DNA of 64,000 nt from Bufo bufo. Its lineage: Eukaryota; Chordata; Amphibia; Anura; Bufonidae. The notes beneath the pieces are model-generated. The model worked only from the letters and a program-made list of their open reading frames with translations. It was not told the DNA's origin and searched no databases. The position numbers and the translations under genes are program-made. The DNA lies in NCBI RefSeq assembly GCF_905171765.1, contig NC_053393.1, forward strand, positions 189,747,921 to 189,811,920, in the 5' to 3' direction. Below, in pieces: positions 15,001 through 24,190 of this stretch. The stretch's first letter is position 1. Every line of letters begins with the position of its first letter.

Positions 15001-17849
15001 TCAAAATCCTCTGTTCTATTGCTGGGTGACATGAACCCCCTTTTGCCGTGAATGAACCCTTGCTATGCCTGGGTGACAGGGGCCAAAATCTCTCTAAATC
15101 ATCTGTTCCATTGCTAGGTGACATGAACCCCCTTTTGCTGTGAATAAACCCCTGCTCTGCATTGCTGACAGGGGCCTAAATCTCTCAAAATCCTCTGTTC
15201 TATTGCTGGGTGACATGATCCCCCTTTTGCCGTGAATGAACCCCTGCTGTACCTGGGTGACAGGAGCCTAAATCTCTCAAAATCCTCTGTTCTATTGCTG
15301 GGTGACATGAACCCCCTTTTTCTGTGAATGAACCCCTGCTGTGCCTGGGTGACAGGGGCCTAAATCTCTCAAAATCCTCTGTTCTATTGCTGGGTGACAT
15401 AAACCCCCTTTTGCCGTGAATGAACCCCTGCTCTGCATTGCTGACAGGGGCCTAAATCTCTCAAAATCCTTTGTTCTATTGCTGGGTGACATGAACCCCC
15501 TTTTGCCGTGAATGAACCCCTGCTGTGCCTGGGTGACAGGGCCCTAGAATTTCTCAAAATCCTTTGTTCTATTGCTGGGTGACATGAACCCTCTTTTGCC
15601 GTGAATGAACCACTGCTCTGCATTGCTGACAAGGCCTAAATCTCTGAAAATCCTCTGTTCTATTGCTGGGTGACATGAACCCCCTTTGGCCGTGAATGAA
15701 CCCCTGCTCTGCATTGCTGGCAGGGGCCAAAATCTCTCAAAATCCTCTGTTCTATTGCTGGGTGACATGAACCCCCTATTGCCGTGTATGAACCCCTGCT
15801 GTGCCTGGGTGACTGGGGCCTAAATCTCTCAAAATCCTCTGTTCTATTGCTGGGTGACATGAACCCCCTTTTGCCGTGAATGAACTCCTGCTCTGTATTG
15901 CTGACAGGGGCCTAAATCTCTCAAAATCCTCTGTTCTATTGCTGGTTGAAATGATCCCCCTTTTGCCGTGAATGAACCCCTGCTGTGCCTGGGTGACAGG
16001 GGCCTAAATCTCTCAAAATCCTCTGTTCTATTGCTGGGTGACATGAACCCCCTTTTGCTGTGAATAAACCCCTGCTCTGCATTGCTGACAGGGGCCTAAA
16101 TCTCTCAAAATCCTCTGTTCTATTGCTGGGTGACATGAACCCCCTTTTGCCGTGAATGAACCCCTGCTGTGCCTGGGTGACTGGGGCCTAAATCTCTCAA
16201 AATCCTCTGTTCTATTGTTGATTGACATGAACCCCCTTTTGCCGTGAATGAACCCCTGCTCTGCATTGCTGACAGGGGCCAAAATCTCTCAAAATCCTCT
16301 GTTCTATTGCTGGGTGACATGAACCCCCTTTTGCCGTGAATAAACCCCTGCTCTGCATTGCTGACAGGGGCCTAAATCTCTCAAAATCCTCTGTTCTATT
16401 GCTGGGTGACATGATCCCCCTTTTGCCGTGAATGAACCCCTGCTGTACCTGGGTGACAGGAGCCTAAATCTCTCAAAATCCTCAGTTCTATTGCTGGTTG
16501 ACATGAACCCCCTTTTTCTGTGAATGAACCCCTGCTCTTCCTGGGTGACAGGGGCCTAAATCTCTCAAAATCCTCTTTTCTATTGCTGGGTGACATAAAC
16601 CCCCTTTTGCCGTGAATGAACCCCTGCTCTGCATTGCTGACAGGGGCCTAAATCTCTCAAAATCCTCTGTTCTATTGCTGGGTGACATGAAGCCCCTATT
16701 GCCGTGTATGAACCCCTGCTGTGCCTGGGTGACTGGGGCCTAAATCTCTCAAAATCCTCTGTTGTATTGCTGGGTGAAATGAACCCCCTTTTGCCTTGAA
16801 TGAACCCCTGCTCTGCATTGCTGACAAGGGCCAAAATCTCTCAAAATCCTCTGTTCTATTGCTGGGTGACATGAACCCCCTTTTGCCGTGAATGAACTCC
16901 TGCTCTGTATTGCTGACAGTGGCCTAAATCTCTCAAAATCCTCTGTTCTATTGCTGGTTGAAATGATCCCCCTTTTGCCGTGAATGAACCCCTGCTGTGC
17001 CTGGGTGACAGGGGCCTAAATCTCTCAAAATCCTCTGTTCTATTGCTGGGTGACATGAACCCCCTTTTGCCGTGAATGAACCCTTGCTATGCCTGGGTGA
17101 CAGGGGCCAAAATCTCTCTAAATCATCTGTTCCATTGCTAGGTGACATGAACCCCCTTTGCTGTGAATAAACCCCTGCTCTGCATTGCTGACAGGGGCCT
17201 AAATCTCTCAAAATCCTCTGTTCTATTGCTGGGTGACATGAACCCCCTTTTGCCGTGAATGAACCCCTGCTGTGCCTGGGTGACTGGGGCCTATATCTCT
17301 CAAAATCCTCTGTTCTATTGTTGATTGACATGAACCCCCTTTTGCCGTGAATGAACCCCTGCTCTGCATTGCTGACAGGGGCCTAAATCTCTCAAAATCC
17401 TCTGTTCTATTGCTGGGTGACATGAACCTCCTTTTGCCGTGAATGAACCCCTGCTCTGTATTACTGACAGGGGCCTAAATCTCTCAAAATCCTCTGTTCT
17501 ATTGCTGGGTGACATGAACCCCCTTTTGCCGTGAATGAACCCCTGCTCTGCATTGCTGACAGGGGCCAAAATCTCTCAAAATCCTTTGTTCTATTGCTGG
17601 GTGACATGAACCCCCTTTTGCCGTGAATGAACCCCTGCTGTGCCTGGGTGACAGGGGCCTAACTCTCTCAAAATCCTCTGTTCTATTGCTGGGTGACATG
17701 AACCCCCTTTTCCCGTTAATGAACCCCTGCTGTGCCTGGGAGACAGGGGCCTAAATCTCTCAAAATCCTCTGTTCTATTGCTGTGTGACGTGAACCCCCT
17801 TTTGCTGTGAATTAACCCCTGCTCTGCATTGCTGACAGGGACCTAAATT
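1..17849. repeat. 92-bp satellite array, about 194 monomers
   Basis: An uninterrupted head-to-tail array with a 92-bp monomer. Typical blocks are GGCCTAAATCTCTCAAAATC, CTGTTCTATTGCTGGGTGAC and CCTTTTGCCGTGAATGAACC. Two monomer classes alternate irregularly. One ends its second half with CTGTGCCTGGGTGAC and the other with CTCTGCATTGCTGAC. Each monomer looks like two diverged halves of about 46 bp, because CTGTTCTATTGCTGGGTGACA and CTGCTCTGCATTGCTGACA align. Occasional 1-bp indels explain periods just under multiples of 92. The left edge lies outside the window. The right edge, near 17849, abuts hAT-derived sequence. The many open frames of about 66 codons on the minus strand are a by-product of the repeat, not genes. 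Confidence 0.97.
4234..15768. repeat. higher-order repeat of 25 monomers (2,299 bp) within the 92-bp satellite
   Basis: Diagnostic monomer variants recur at 4234, 6533, 8832, 11129, 13428 and 15544. The spacings are 2299, 2299, 2297, 2299 and 2116 bp, that is 25 monomers, then 23 in the last, partly deleted unit. Units 1, 3 and 5 share variants (near 4816, 9414 and 14010), while units 2 and 4 share different ones (near 7115 and 11711). This gives a second-order period of 4,596-4,598 bp. The start point is arbitrary because the repeat is circularly permutable. Left of 4234 an older 24-monomer period (2,207 bp, positions 28 and 2235) is visible. Confidence 0.9.
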
Positions 17850-17870
17850 TAGTGAAAAAATCTGTTACTT

Positions 17871-18216
17871 ATCGGAAGATGCGCGACTACAAGCGCACGC
17901 TGATGATAGCATTCCCACCTGACAGCGGGGGCACAGTGGAAGCACAAGGCGAAGGCAGAGGAGGAGGAAGAGGTCGCCAACACAGCTGGGACACCACCAG
18001 CACCTGAGAAGGCAGGGTTAGCATTGCCAAAATGTGGAAAAGCTTTATTAGCCTTGGAGGTGCTGACCTGCCCTGCAGCCAGTGTATAGTGTAAACATGT
18101 GTTTAGCATGGCAGAGAGCATTATCACAGGCCGCAGCCAATGTGGACAAGCTTACGTTTATTAAAATGAACCAGGCATGGATCCCACAGGACTTGTCCGT
18201 ACCTTGTGCAGAATAG
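17871..18216 (+). pseudogene. relic of hAT transposase C-terminus
   Basis: A non-coding remnant that aligns base for base with the 3' part of the transposase at 54998-55547. Shared stretches include GACTACAAGCGCACG-like sequence at the start, a purine-rich GAGGAGGAAGAGGTCGCCAAC block, and the end ATGAACCAGGCATGGATCCC followed by a stop codon. About 170 bp are missing in the middle, between the equivalents of 55187 and 55362, and several short indels destroy the frame. The lost part includes most of the C-terminal dimerisation motif. The relic lies on the plus strand, and the 92-bp satellite stops only about 20 bp upstream, so satellite and transposase relic appear to belong to one rearranged element. 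It does not encode a functional protein. Confidence 0.85.
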
Positions 18217-18727
18217 ACATTTAAACCAGCCTCAACCATCCATTCTTGTACTCAAGTGCACTAATTCTTTGTTTTATTTTGTTATATGTCCCAATTAAAA
18301 AATAAAAAATAACACAAATCAGTGTTGGCTACCTATTCCTCCTTCACCGCAGCTTCCACCTACACCGCCACGTCAACCTACACCGCCAAATCCACCCATC
18401 CACCGCCTCCTCAACCTCCTACTCCTAGATCCAGATTGTTATTTTTAATTTTTCTGTATTTTATGTTATTTTAAGTCATTTCCCTATCCACATTTGTTTG
18501 CAGAACAGTTGTCATGCTCTTAAGCACATTTTGATGCCTTTTGCAGCCCTCTAGTCCTTTCCAGGACTATTTTAGAGCCATTTTAGTTCCCAAACGTTCG
18601 GGTCCCCATTGACTTCAATGAGGTTCGGGGTCAAGTTCGGGTCAAGTTCGGGTTCCGAACCCTAACTTTTTTTTCAAGTTCGGCCGAACCTGCCGAACCC
18701 GAACATCCAGGTGTCCGCTCAACTCTA
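18217..18727 (+). mobile_element. 3' untranslated region and 3' terminus of a hAT element
   Basis: Matches the 3' end of the hAT at 49124-63390. Both have a T-rich stretch, then CCCTATCCACATTTGTTTGC, GCAGCCCTCTAG, a GTCCCCATTGACTTCAATG block, repeated GTTCGGG motifs, and the terminus CATCCAGGTGTCCGCTCAACTCTA here (ending GTTCGCTCAACTCTA there). The terminal bases CGCTCAACTCTA are the hAT inverted repeat. The 8 bp after it (CATATAAC) should be the target duplication, but the left end lies outside the window, so this cannot be confirmed. A short stretch at 18340-18420 is CCA/CCG-rich. Confidence 0.8.
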
Positions 18728-19345
18728 CATATAACTGCACCGTTGAACAGCAAATAACATTTTTATTTTTCCATTAATACACGCCACAAAAGGCTTTAGA
18801 ACATATAACTGCACCGCTGACTGGGAATTATTTATTTTTCTTTTTCCAATAATACATGCAACAAAAGGCTTTAGAACAGATAACTGCACCGCTGAATGGC
18901 AAATATATTTTTTCTTTTTCCACTAATACACGCCTTAAAATTCTTTATAACATATAACTGCACCGCTGAATGGCAAATATATTTTTATTTAGCCATTAAT
19001 ACACGCCACAAAAGGCTTTAGAACAGATTACTGCACAACTGAACAGCAAATATCTTTTTTCTTTTTTCAATAATACACACCCCAAAAGGCTTTAAAACAT
19101 ACAACTGCACCGCTGACCGGCAAATATATTTTTTCTTTTTCAACTAATACACGACAAAAAGGGCTTTAGAACATATTACTGCACCGATGAACGGCTAATA
19201 TATTTTACTTTTGCCACTAATACTCGACAAAAATGGATGTAATTTTAGTACTTGAACACACAACGGCTAGAAAGCCCTTTTTTCCTACTAATACAAGCCA
19301 AAAAAATGCTTTAGAACATATAACTGCACCACACAAGGGCTAATA
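18728..19345. repeat. 74-bp minisatellite, 8-9 copies, in an older hAT relic
   Basis: Repeated blocks reading ATAACTGCACCGCTGAA, a T-rich spacer, ACTAATACACGCC and AAAAGGCTTTAGAACA. ATAACTGCACC or a close variant starts at 18731, 18805, 18880, 18954, 19027, 19101, 19175 and 19320, so the period is 73-75 bp with one degraded unit in the last interval. The upstream hAT terminus is inserted into this array. Copies differ at many positions, so the array is older than the 92-bp satellite. Its position next to a hAT promoter-like block suggests it is the transcribed leader region of a hAT on the minus strand. Confidence 0.85.
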
Positions 19346-19639
19346 AGACGAAGAAATATTTCCCTGTAATAAACCTTGTTAAGTGCCTGTTTCAAACAGC
19401 ACTTGCTCCCTTATAAGAACGGTTTGCTGGAATTACAGAGCTGTATAATGGTAATTTGGATCCCCAGTCAGTGCAGCAAGGTGTAATAGGATTATTCCTA
19501 TTACCCAGGCTGTAACCTCCCCTACTGATTCCTGTTCAACATAAATATTGTGGAAAGATTCCTCCCTATCCTTTCCCTACACCTTGAATAATCTTGCCCT
19601 GCACTTATAAATAGGTTTTTTTAGCACAATGAAGTTTTT

Positions 19640-19780
19640 TTCTACCACTGTCCCTAGCGCCTGCTGACGTCTCTCCCTGCACTAAGTACATTGGTAAATG
19701 GCAGAATCTAAGATGGCTGACACTATTTATAGGGCTGTGACATCACAGGGTTGGCTGGCTGCTGATTGGCTGAGTGTATA
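19640..19780 (-). promoter_or_regulatory. promoter-like block of a decayed hAT element (minus strand)
   Basis: Read on the minus strand, the block carries CAGCCAATCAGCAGCC (CCAAT type), TGTGATGTCAC (CRE/ATF-like), CCCTATAAATAGTG (TATA type) and then a putative leader. The same order is seen on the minus strand at about 44200-44370 in the hAT ending at 44549, including the ACTGTC(C/T)CTAGC block. It is probably the 5' end of a minus-strand hAT whose extreme terminus was lost or displaced where the Tc1-like element now begins. The region 19346-19640 shows no coding potential and no clear repeat. Confidence 0.5.
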
Positions 19781-19784
19781 TATA

Positions 19785-20972
19785 CACTCACCTAAAGAAT
19801 TATTAGGAACACCTGTTCTATTTCTCATTAATGCAATTATCTAGTCAACCAATCACATGGCAGTTGCTTCAATGCATTTAGGGGGGTGGTCCTGGTCAAG
19901 ACAATCTCCTGAACTCCAAACTGAATGTCAGAATGGGAAAGAAAGGTGATTTAAGCAATTTTGAGCGTGGCATGGTTGTTGGTGCCAGACGGGCCGGATT
20001 TTCACGCACAACCATTTCTAGGGTTTACAAAGAATGGTGTGAAAAGGGAAAAACATCCAGTATGCGGCAGTCCTGTGGGCAAAAATGCCTTGTGGATGCT
20101 AGAGATCTGAGGAGAATGGGCCGACTGATTCAAGCTGATAGAAGAGCAACGTTGACTGAAATAACCACTCGTTACAACCGAGGTATGCAGCAAAGCATTT
20201 GTGAAGCCACAACACGCACAACCTTGAGGCGGATGGGCTACAACAGCAGAAGACCCCACCGGGTACCACTCATCTCCACTACAAATAGGATAAAGAGGCT
20301 ACGATTTGCACAAGCTCACCAAAATTGGACTGTTGAAGACTGGAAAAATGTTGCCGGGTCTGATGAGTCTCGATTTCTGTTGAGACATTCAAATGGTAGA
20401 GTCCGAATTTGGCGTAAACAGAATGAGAACATGTATCCATCATGCCTTGTTACCACTGTGCAGGCTGGTGGTGGTGGTGTAATGGTGTGGGGGATGTTTT
20501 CTGGGCACTTTTTAGGCCCCTTAGTGCCAATTGGGCATCGTTTAAATGCCACGGGCTACCTGAGCATTGTTTCTGACCATGTCCATTCCTTCATGACCAC
20601 CATGTACCCATCCTCTGATGGCTACTTCCAGCAGGATAATGCACCATGTCACAAAGCTCGAATCATTTCAAATTGGTTTCTTGAACATGACAATGAGTTC
20701 ACTGTACTAAAATGGCCCCCACAGTCACCAGATCTCAACCCAATAGAGCATCTTTGGGATGTGGTGGAACGGGAGCTTCGTGCCCTGGATGTGCATCCCT
20801 CAAATCTCCATCAACTGCAAGATGCTATCCTATTAATATGGGCCAACATTTCTAAAGAATGCTATCAGCACCTTGTGGAATCAATGCCACGTAGAATTAA
20901 GGCAGTTCTGAAGGCAAAAGTGGGTCCAACACCTTATTAGTATGGTGTTTCTAATAATTCTTTAGGTGAGTG
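19785..20972 (+). mobile_element. Tc1/mariner transposon, 1,188 bp, DD36E type
   Basis: Flanked by TA on both sides (19783-19784 and 20973-20974). Terminal inverted repeats of 29 bp differ at one position and begin CACTCACCTAAAGAATTATT. They enclose a single uninterrupted transposase gene. The near-perfect ends and open frame indicate a recent insertion. It landed at the edge of the hAT promoter-like block. The catalytic spacing (36 residues between the second D and the E) matches what I recall of the DD36E 'Incomer' group described in animals. The family assignment is from memory. Confidence 0.93.
19933..20940 (+). CDS. Tc1/mariner transposase, DD36E, full open frame
   Basis: A 335-residue protein that would bind the element's inverted repeats and catalyse cut-and-paste transposition at TA. 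The N-terminal helix-turn-helix region (residues about 1-100) begins MGKKGDLSNFERGMVVGARR and is followed by a second HTH with RRMGYNSRRPHRVP. The DDE core has D in GSDESRF, D in QQDNAPCH and E in NPIEHLWD. I count 36 residues between the second D and the E. A glycine-rich box GGGGVMVWG lies between. The ATG follows the 5' inverted repeat by about 120 bp, and the stop is about 5 bp before the 3' inverted repeat. Odd point: the first HTH goes straight from RRAGF to SRTTISRVY, which is about 11 residues shorter than the family version I remember. If so, an in-frame 33-bp deletion removed part of the DNA-binding helix. Catalytic residues are intact, but DNA binding may be impaired. Confidence 0.92.
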   Translation: MGKKGDLSNFERGMVVGARRAGFSRTTISRVYKEWCEKGKTSSMRQSCGQKCLVDARDLRRMGRLIQADRRATLTEITTRYNRGMQQSICEATTRTTLRRMGYNSRRPHRVPLISTTNRIKRLRFAQAHQNWTVEDWKNVAGSDESRFLLRHSNGRVRIWRKQNENMYPSCLVTTVQAGGGGVMVWGMFSGHFLGPLVPIGHRLNATGYLSIVSDHVHSFMTTMYPSSDGYFQQDNAPCHKARIISNWFLEHDNEFTVLKWPPQSPDLNPIEHLWDVVERELRALDVHPSNLHQLQDAILLIWANISKECYQHLVESMPRRIKAVLKAKVGPTPY

Positions 20973-20984
20973 TATATATATATA

Positions 20985-21375
20985 TTTAGAAATTACAAAA
21001 GTCCAGGGCAGCACACCTAGCAAACATATAGACAGAAGGAGTGCCAGCGGAATTACACTTGACCAAAGTGTTCAATCGATAAAAGAAAAACACACCGCAG
21101 CACTTCTAATAGGTGAGAAAATGTGGGATCCTTTATTCACCCGTGCAACATTTCGGTCCACTTGCTGGGACCATTCAGGCTTGAGAATGGTCCCAGCATG
21201 TGGACCAAAATGTCACACGGGTGAATAAAGGATCCCACATTTTCTCACCTATTAGAAGTGCTGCGGTGTGTTTTTCTTTTATCGATTGAACACTTTGGTC
21301 AAGTGTAATTCCGCTGGCACTCCTTCTGTCTATATGTTTGCTAGGTGTGCTGCCCTGGACTTTTGTAATTTCTAA

Positions 21376-21376
<1 letters not shown>
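20985..21376. repeat. 392-bp near-perfect palindrome
   Basis: Two arms of about 190 bp face each other around 21172-21190. The left arm begins TTTAGAAATTACAAAAGTCC and the right arm ends with its complement. Mismatches are few. Each arm carries, read outwards from the centre, a GGTCCCAGCA..TGTGGACC stem, an AAA core, GGTGAATAAAGGATCCC, and a GTGCTGCGGTGTG block. The outward order resembles the terminal region of Penelope-like elements (compare 30950-31110), so this may be two terminal repeats joined head to head. A transcript would fold into a long hairpin. Confidence 0.9.

Positions 21377-21378
<2 letters not shown>

Positions 21379-21415
<37 letters not shown>
21379..21415. repeat. (TA)n microsatellite
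   Basis: About 17 uninterrupted TA dinucleotides directly after the palindrome. A shorter TATATATATA run lies on the other side of the palindrome at 20973-20984, so the palindrome sits inside a TA-rich target. Confidence 0.97.
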
Positions 21416-21417
<2 letters not shown>

Positions 21418-21678
21418 TATATCTTAATTTATGTGAAAATAATGTAATAGTATCATCAGAAATGGAAATCTCCCCAGTAGAACTTCAGTTTTTTCATGTT
21501 CTAGGAAAAATACAACCTAATGAACTTATAGTACTAGGCTTCTCAGATTTATGTGTATTTCCTATTCAACTGCCTCATAGCTGATCCAGGACTATGGGTC
21601 AGCTGATCATTAGTGCAGGGCAATCTTGTTTGAGAAGTTCCTGATTTTATAGGCTTTATTTAAGTATTTTTAGTCTCT
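21416..21678. other. intergenic stretch, nothing recognised
   Basis: About 260 bp of AT-rich sequence with no long open frame, no tandem repetition and no terminus I recognise. It continues on the far side of the following hAT insertion (22667 onwards), which places it in the pre-insertion background. Confidence 0.5.
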
Positions 21679-21686
21679 GCTGTGAT

Positions 21687-22658
21687 CAGGGCCGGTGCAA
21701 GGATTTTTGCCGCCCTAGGCAAGATAAAAATTGACGCCCCCCCCCCTTATCAGACATCACATATGTTCCAGCCCTTTATCAGCTTTTAAATTAAAAGAAC
21801 TACTATGCTTCCCTTGCGGTTAAACCAGCTTCTTGTAGCTGTCTCTTTTTGCGGAACGGAATTGCGGACCCATACATTTCTATGGGGCCGCACGTCGTGC
21901 GGCCCCGGATCCGCAATTCCGATCCTGAAAAAGGACAAGCAATAGGACAAGAATAGGCATATTCTCTTAGTGTCGGCAAGGTGAGGTCCGCAAAATGCGG
22001 AACGCACATTGCCGCTGTCCGTGTTTTGTGGATCCGCAAAACACACACGGATGTGTGAATAGACCCTAAATGTGAGGTCAATTAGTTCCCAATGTAGTAT
22101 TAATAACTAAACAATTACATAATAAGCATATTGCATTGTCCACTTACCACCAGGACAATAAGATGATCTGGTCTCTGGCTGCAGTCTGGCTCTGGGGACT
22201 CCCTTGTCACTCCCCCCCCCTCCCTTGTCACTCTCATTTCCCCCCCTTGTCACTCTAATTTCCTCCCCCCCTTGTCACTCTCATTTCCTTCCCCCCATTG
22301 TCACTCTCATTTCCTCCACCCCTTGTCACTCTCATTTCCATTCCCCCCCCTTAACACTCTCATTTCCATTCCCCCCCCCTTTAACACTCTCATTTCCATT
22401 CCCCCCCTGTCACTCTCATTTACATCCCCCCATTGTCACTCTCATTTCCATCCCCCCCCCTTGTCACTCTCATTTCCATTTCCCCCCCTTGTCACTCTCA
22501 TTTCCATTCCCCCCCTTGTCACTCTCATTTCCATCCCCCCCCCCTTTAACACTCTCATTTTTTATTAAATTTTTTTACACCACACCGCAACGGGTGCCCC
22601 CTGCTAAATGGCGCCCTAGGCGAATGCCTAAGTCGCCTTACTGGTGGCGCCGGCCCTG
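21687..22658. mobile_element. non-autonomous hAT element, 972 bp, with 8-bp target duplication
   Basis: Begins CAGGGCCGGTGCAAGG and ends GGTGGCGCCGGCCCTG, which are imperfect inverted repeats of the CAGGGCCGG type. The 8 bp GCTGTGAT lie on both sides (21679-21686 and 22659-22666), as expected for hAT. No transposase is present. The interior holds a nested repeat rich in GGATCCGC and GCGGAACG (about 21840-22070) and a polypyrimidine minisatellite. Confidence 0.93.
22204..22560. repeat. polypyrimidine minisatellite inside the hAT element
   Basis: About eleven copies of a 28-36 bp unit made of CTTGTCACTCTCATTTCC followed by a run of 6-11 C. The plus strand is almost entirely pyrimidine over 350 bp. 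Unit length varies with the C run. Proline/serine-rich open frames across it in two plus frames are artefacts of the repeat. Such mirror-symmetric pyrimidine tracts can form triplex (H-DNA) structures; that is inference. Confidence 0.92.
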
Positions 22659-22666
22659 GCTGTGAT

Positions 22667-23176
22667 CTCTCTGATGATAGTGTGAACGTATCAAGCAAAT
22701 CTCGTATCCTTGTTTGTGTAGTTCTTCTAATTATTCTAGTCCAGATAGTGTTTTCTGTATCTTGTAGCTTTTAGTTTGTTTATATATTGTATTTGGTGTT
22801 TGAGTCTGTCTTGCTTGATTCCAGTTCAGTTCACTAGTTTTGATAAATCTCCCCATAGACTTTTAAATGGAACGTATTTTAAGTGTGACTCTTTAAGTGC
22901 ACATATCGAATTATACCAGAATGTATTATTATGGATATGGAATGCACTCTGTCATTACTACCTACTGACCATCACCCATTTTTCTTCTCATACGTGTGGA
23001 TTCTGCAGATGGATCCAGACCCATTCAAATGTACATGTTCTATATTTTTTGTGGGGCGGAGGCACAGAGAGAAACCCAGTGGTACCCAAACCCGAACCCG
23101 GACTTCTTCACTGAAGTTCGGGTTTGGGTTAGGTGTTCTATTCATTTTATTATTTTCCCTTATAACATGGTTTTAA
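22667..23176. other. non-coding background with an AT-rich segment
   Basis: The pre-insertion background resumes after the hAT target duplication. At about 22870-22915 a segment ending CACATATCGAATTATACC is repeated with changes at 23985-24035, so the 1.1 kb between them may be an insertion or a local duplication. At 23067-23117 GTTCGGGTTTGGG faces its complement across a short spacer, a hAT-end-like motif. No gene. Confidence 0.4.
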
Positions 23177-23571
23177 TAGAATGCTTACTAAAATGTGGAT
23201 TGAGGGGTTAAAAAAAATATATAAAAAATCACCTTATCCAATTGATAGCACAGCTGGCATCGTCTTCTTGCTTCTTCTTTTAGGACCTGCAATCAAGGAC
23301 CTTTGATGACGTAATCGCGCTCACCACTTGGTGAGCCCGGTGATGTCAGCGCAGGTCCTGCTGAATGAAGATAGAAATCTTCTATCTTCATTCAGCAGGA
23401 CCTGCGCTGACATCACTGCGCTCACCACATGTGAGTGCGATTACGTCATCAAAGGTCCTTTTGCAGGTCCTGAAAGAAGAAGCAAGAAGACGATGCCAGC
23501 TGTGCGATCAATTGGATAAGGTGAGTTATTATTATTTTTTTTAACCCCTCAATCCACATTTTAGTAAGCAT
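23177..23571. repeat. long inverted repeat, arms about 200 bp
   Basis: The left arm starts AGAATGCTTACTAAAATGTGG and the right arm ends with the complement. The centre is near 23385 at GAAGATAG-AAATCTT-CTATCTTC. Both arms include TGATGACGTAATCGC and CAGCGCAGGTCCTGCTGAATG or their complements. There are a few mismatches and one small indel. Sequence just outside the right arm (ATTTTCCCTTATAACCATG) resembles sequence just outside the left arm in direct orientation. It is probably a foldback MITE of unknown superfamily. Confidence 0.88.
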
Positions 23572-23639
23572 TCTGTATTAAGAATGCTATTATTTTCCCT
23601 TATAACCATGTTATAAGAGAAAATAATATAGTGAATACA

Positions 23640-23955
23640 CTTTAATGGGGTCCGGGGTTGCTTTCATCCCTATAATCTCCTAGCAACCAATGTGTGAAAA
23701 TCGCACCGCATCCGCACTTGCTTGCGGATGCTTGCGATTTTCACGCAGCCCCATTCATTTCTATAGGGCCTGCGTTGCGTGAAAATTGCAGAATATAGAA
23801 CATGCTGCGATTTTCACGCAAAGCACAAGTGATGCGTGAAAATCAATCACTGCTCATCTGCACAGCCCCATTGAAGTGAACGGGTCAGGATTCAGTGTGG
23901 GTGCAATGCGTTCACTTCACTTTACTTCTTGCCCGTGTGAAAGGGGCCTAAGAAG
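23640..23955. repeat. interspersed repeat with nested GCGTGAAAATCGC hairpins
   Basis: Contains GCGGATGC and GCGTGAAAAT(C/T) several times in both orientations. It ends with GCCCGTGTGAAAGGGGCCTAAG. I recognise this kind of sequence as a common frog interspersed repeat but cannot name the family or see a coding region. 23956-24190 holds no recognisable feature beyond the segment repeated from 22870. Confidence 0.5.
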
Positions 23956-24190
23956 AATAAATTTAATTCACTAGGTCTTTTAAATACATCTTTTAAGTGT
24001 GACCCTTTAAGAGCACATATCGAATTATACCCGAATTGAACCAGAGGGGAACCAAAGGGAACTAAAGAAATATTTAATGCAATCAATGTTTCAACCTGTC
24101 ACATTTATCACCCCTATTTGTCTACACTTGGCACAATACTCCCACACTCCTTTACCTAGCAAAAAACTCTTTATCTCTCCCTCCATTCCA

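Noticed and set aside
5..17699. Dozens of overlapping minus-strand open frames of 60-145 codons with MSPSNRTEDFERF-type sequence
   Set aside because: They are the 92-bp satellite read in a chance-open frame. They recur at the repeat spacing, overlap each other and have no independent gene signals.
1..17849. Resemblance to a CRISPR array (regular repeats)
   Set aside because: There are no unique spacers. The whole 92 bp is repeated, in a eukaryotic transposon context.
22204..22665. Proline/serine-rich 153-codon and 98-codon open frames
   Set aside because: Both are translations of the polypyrimidine minisatellite in two frames.
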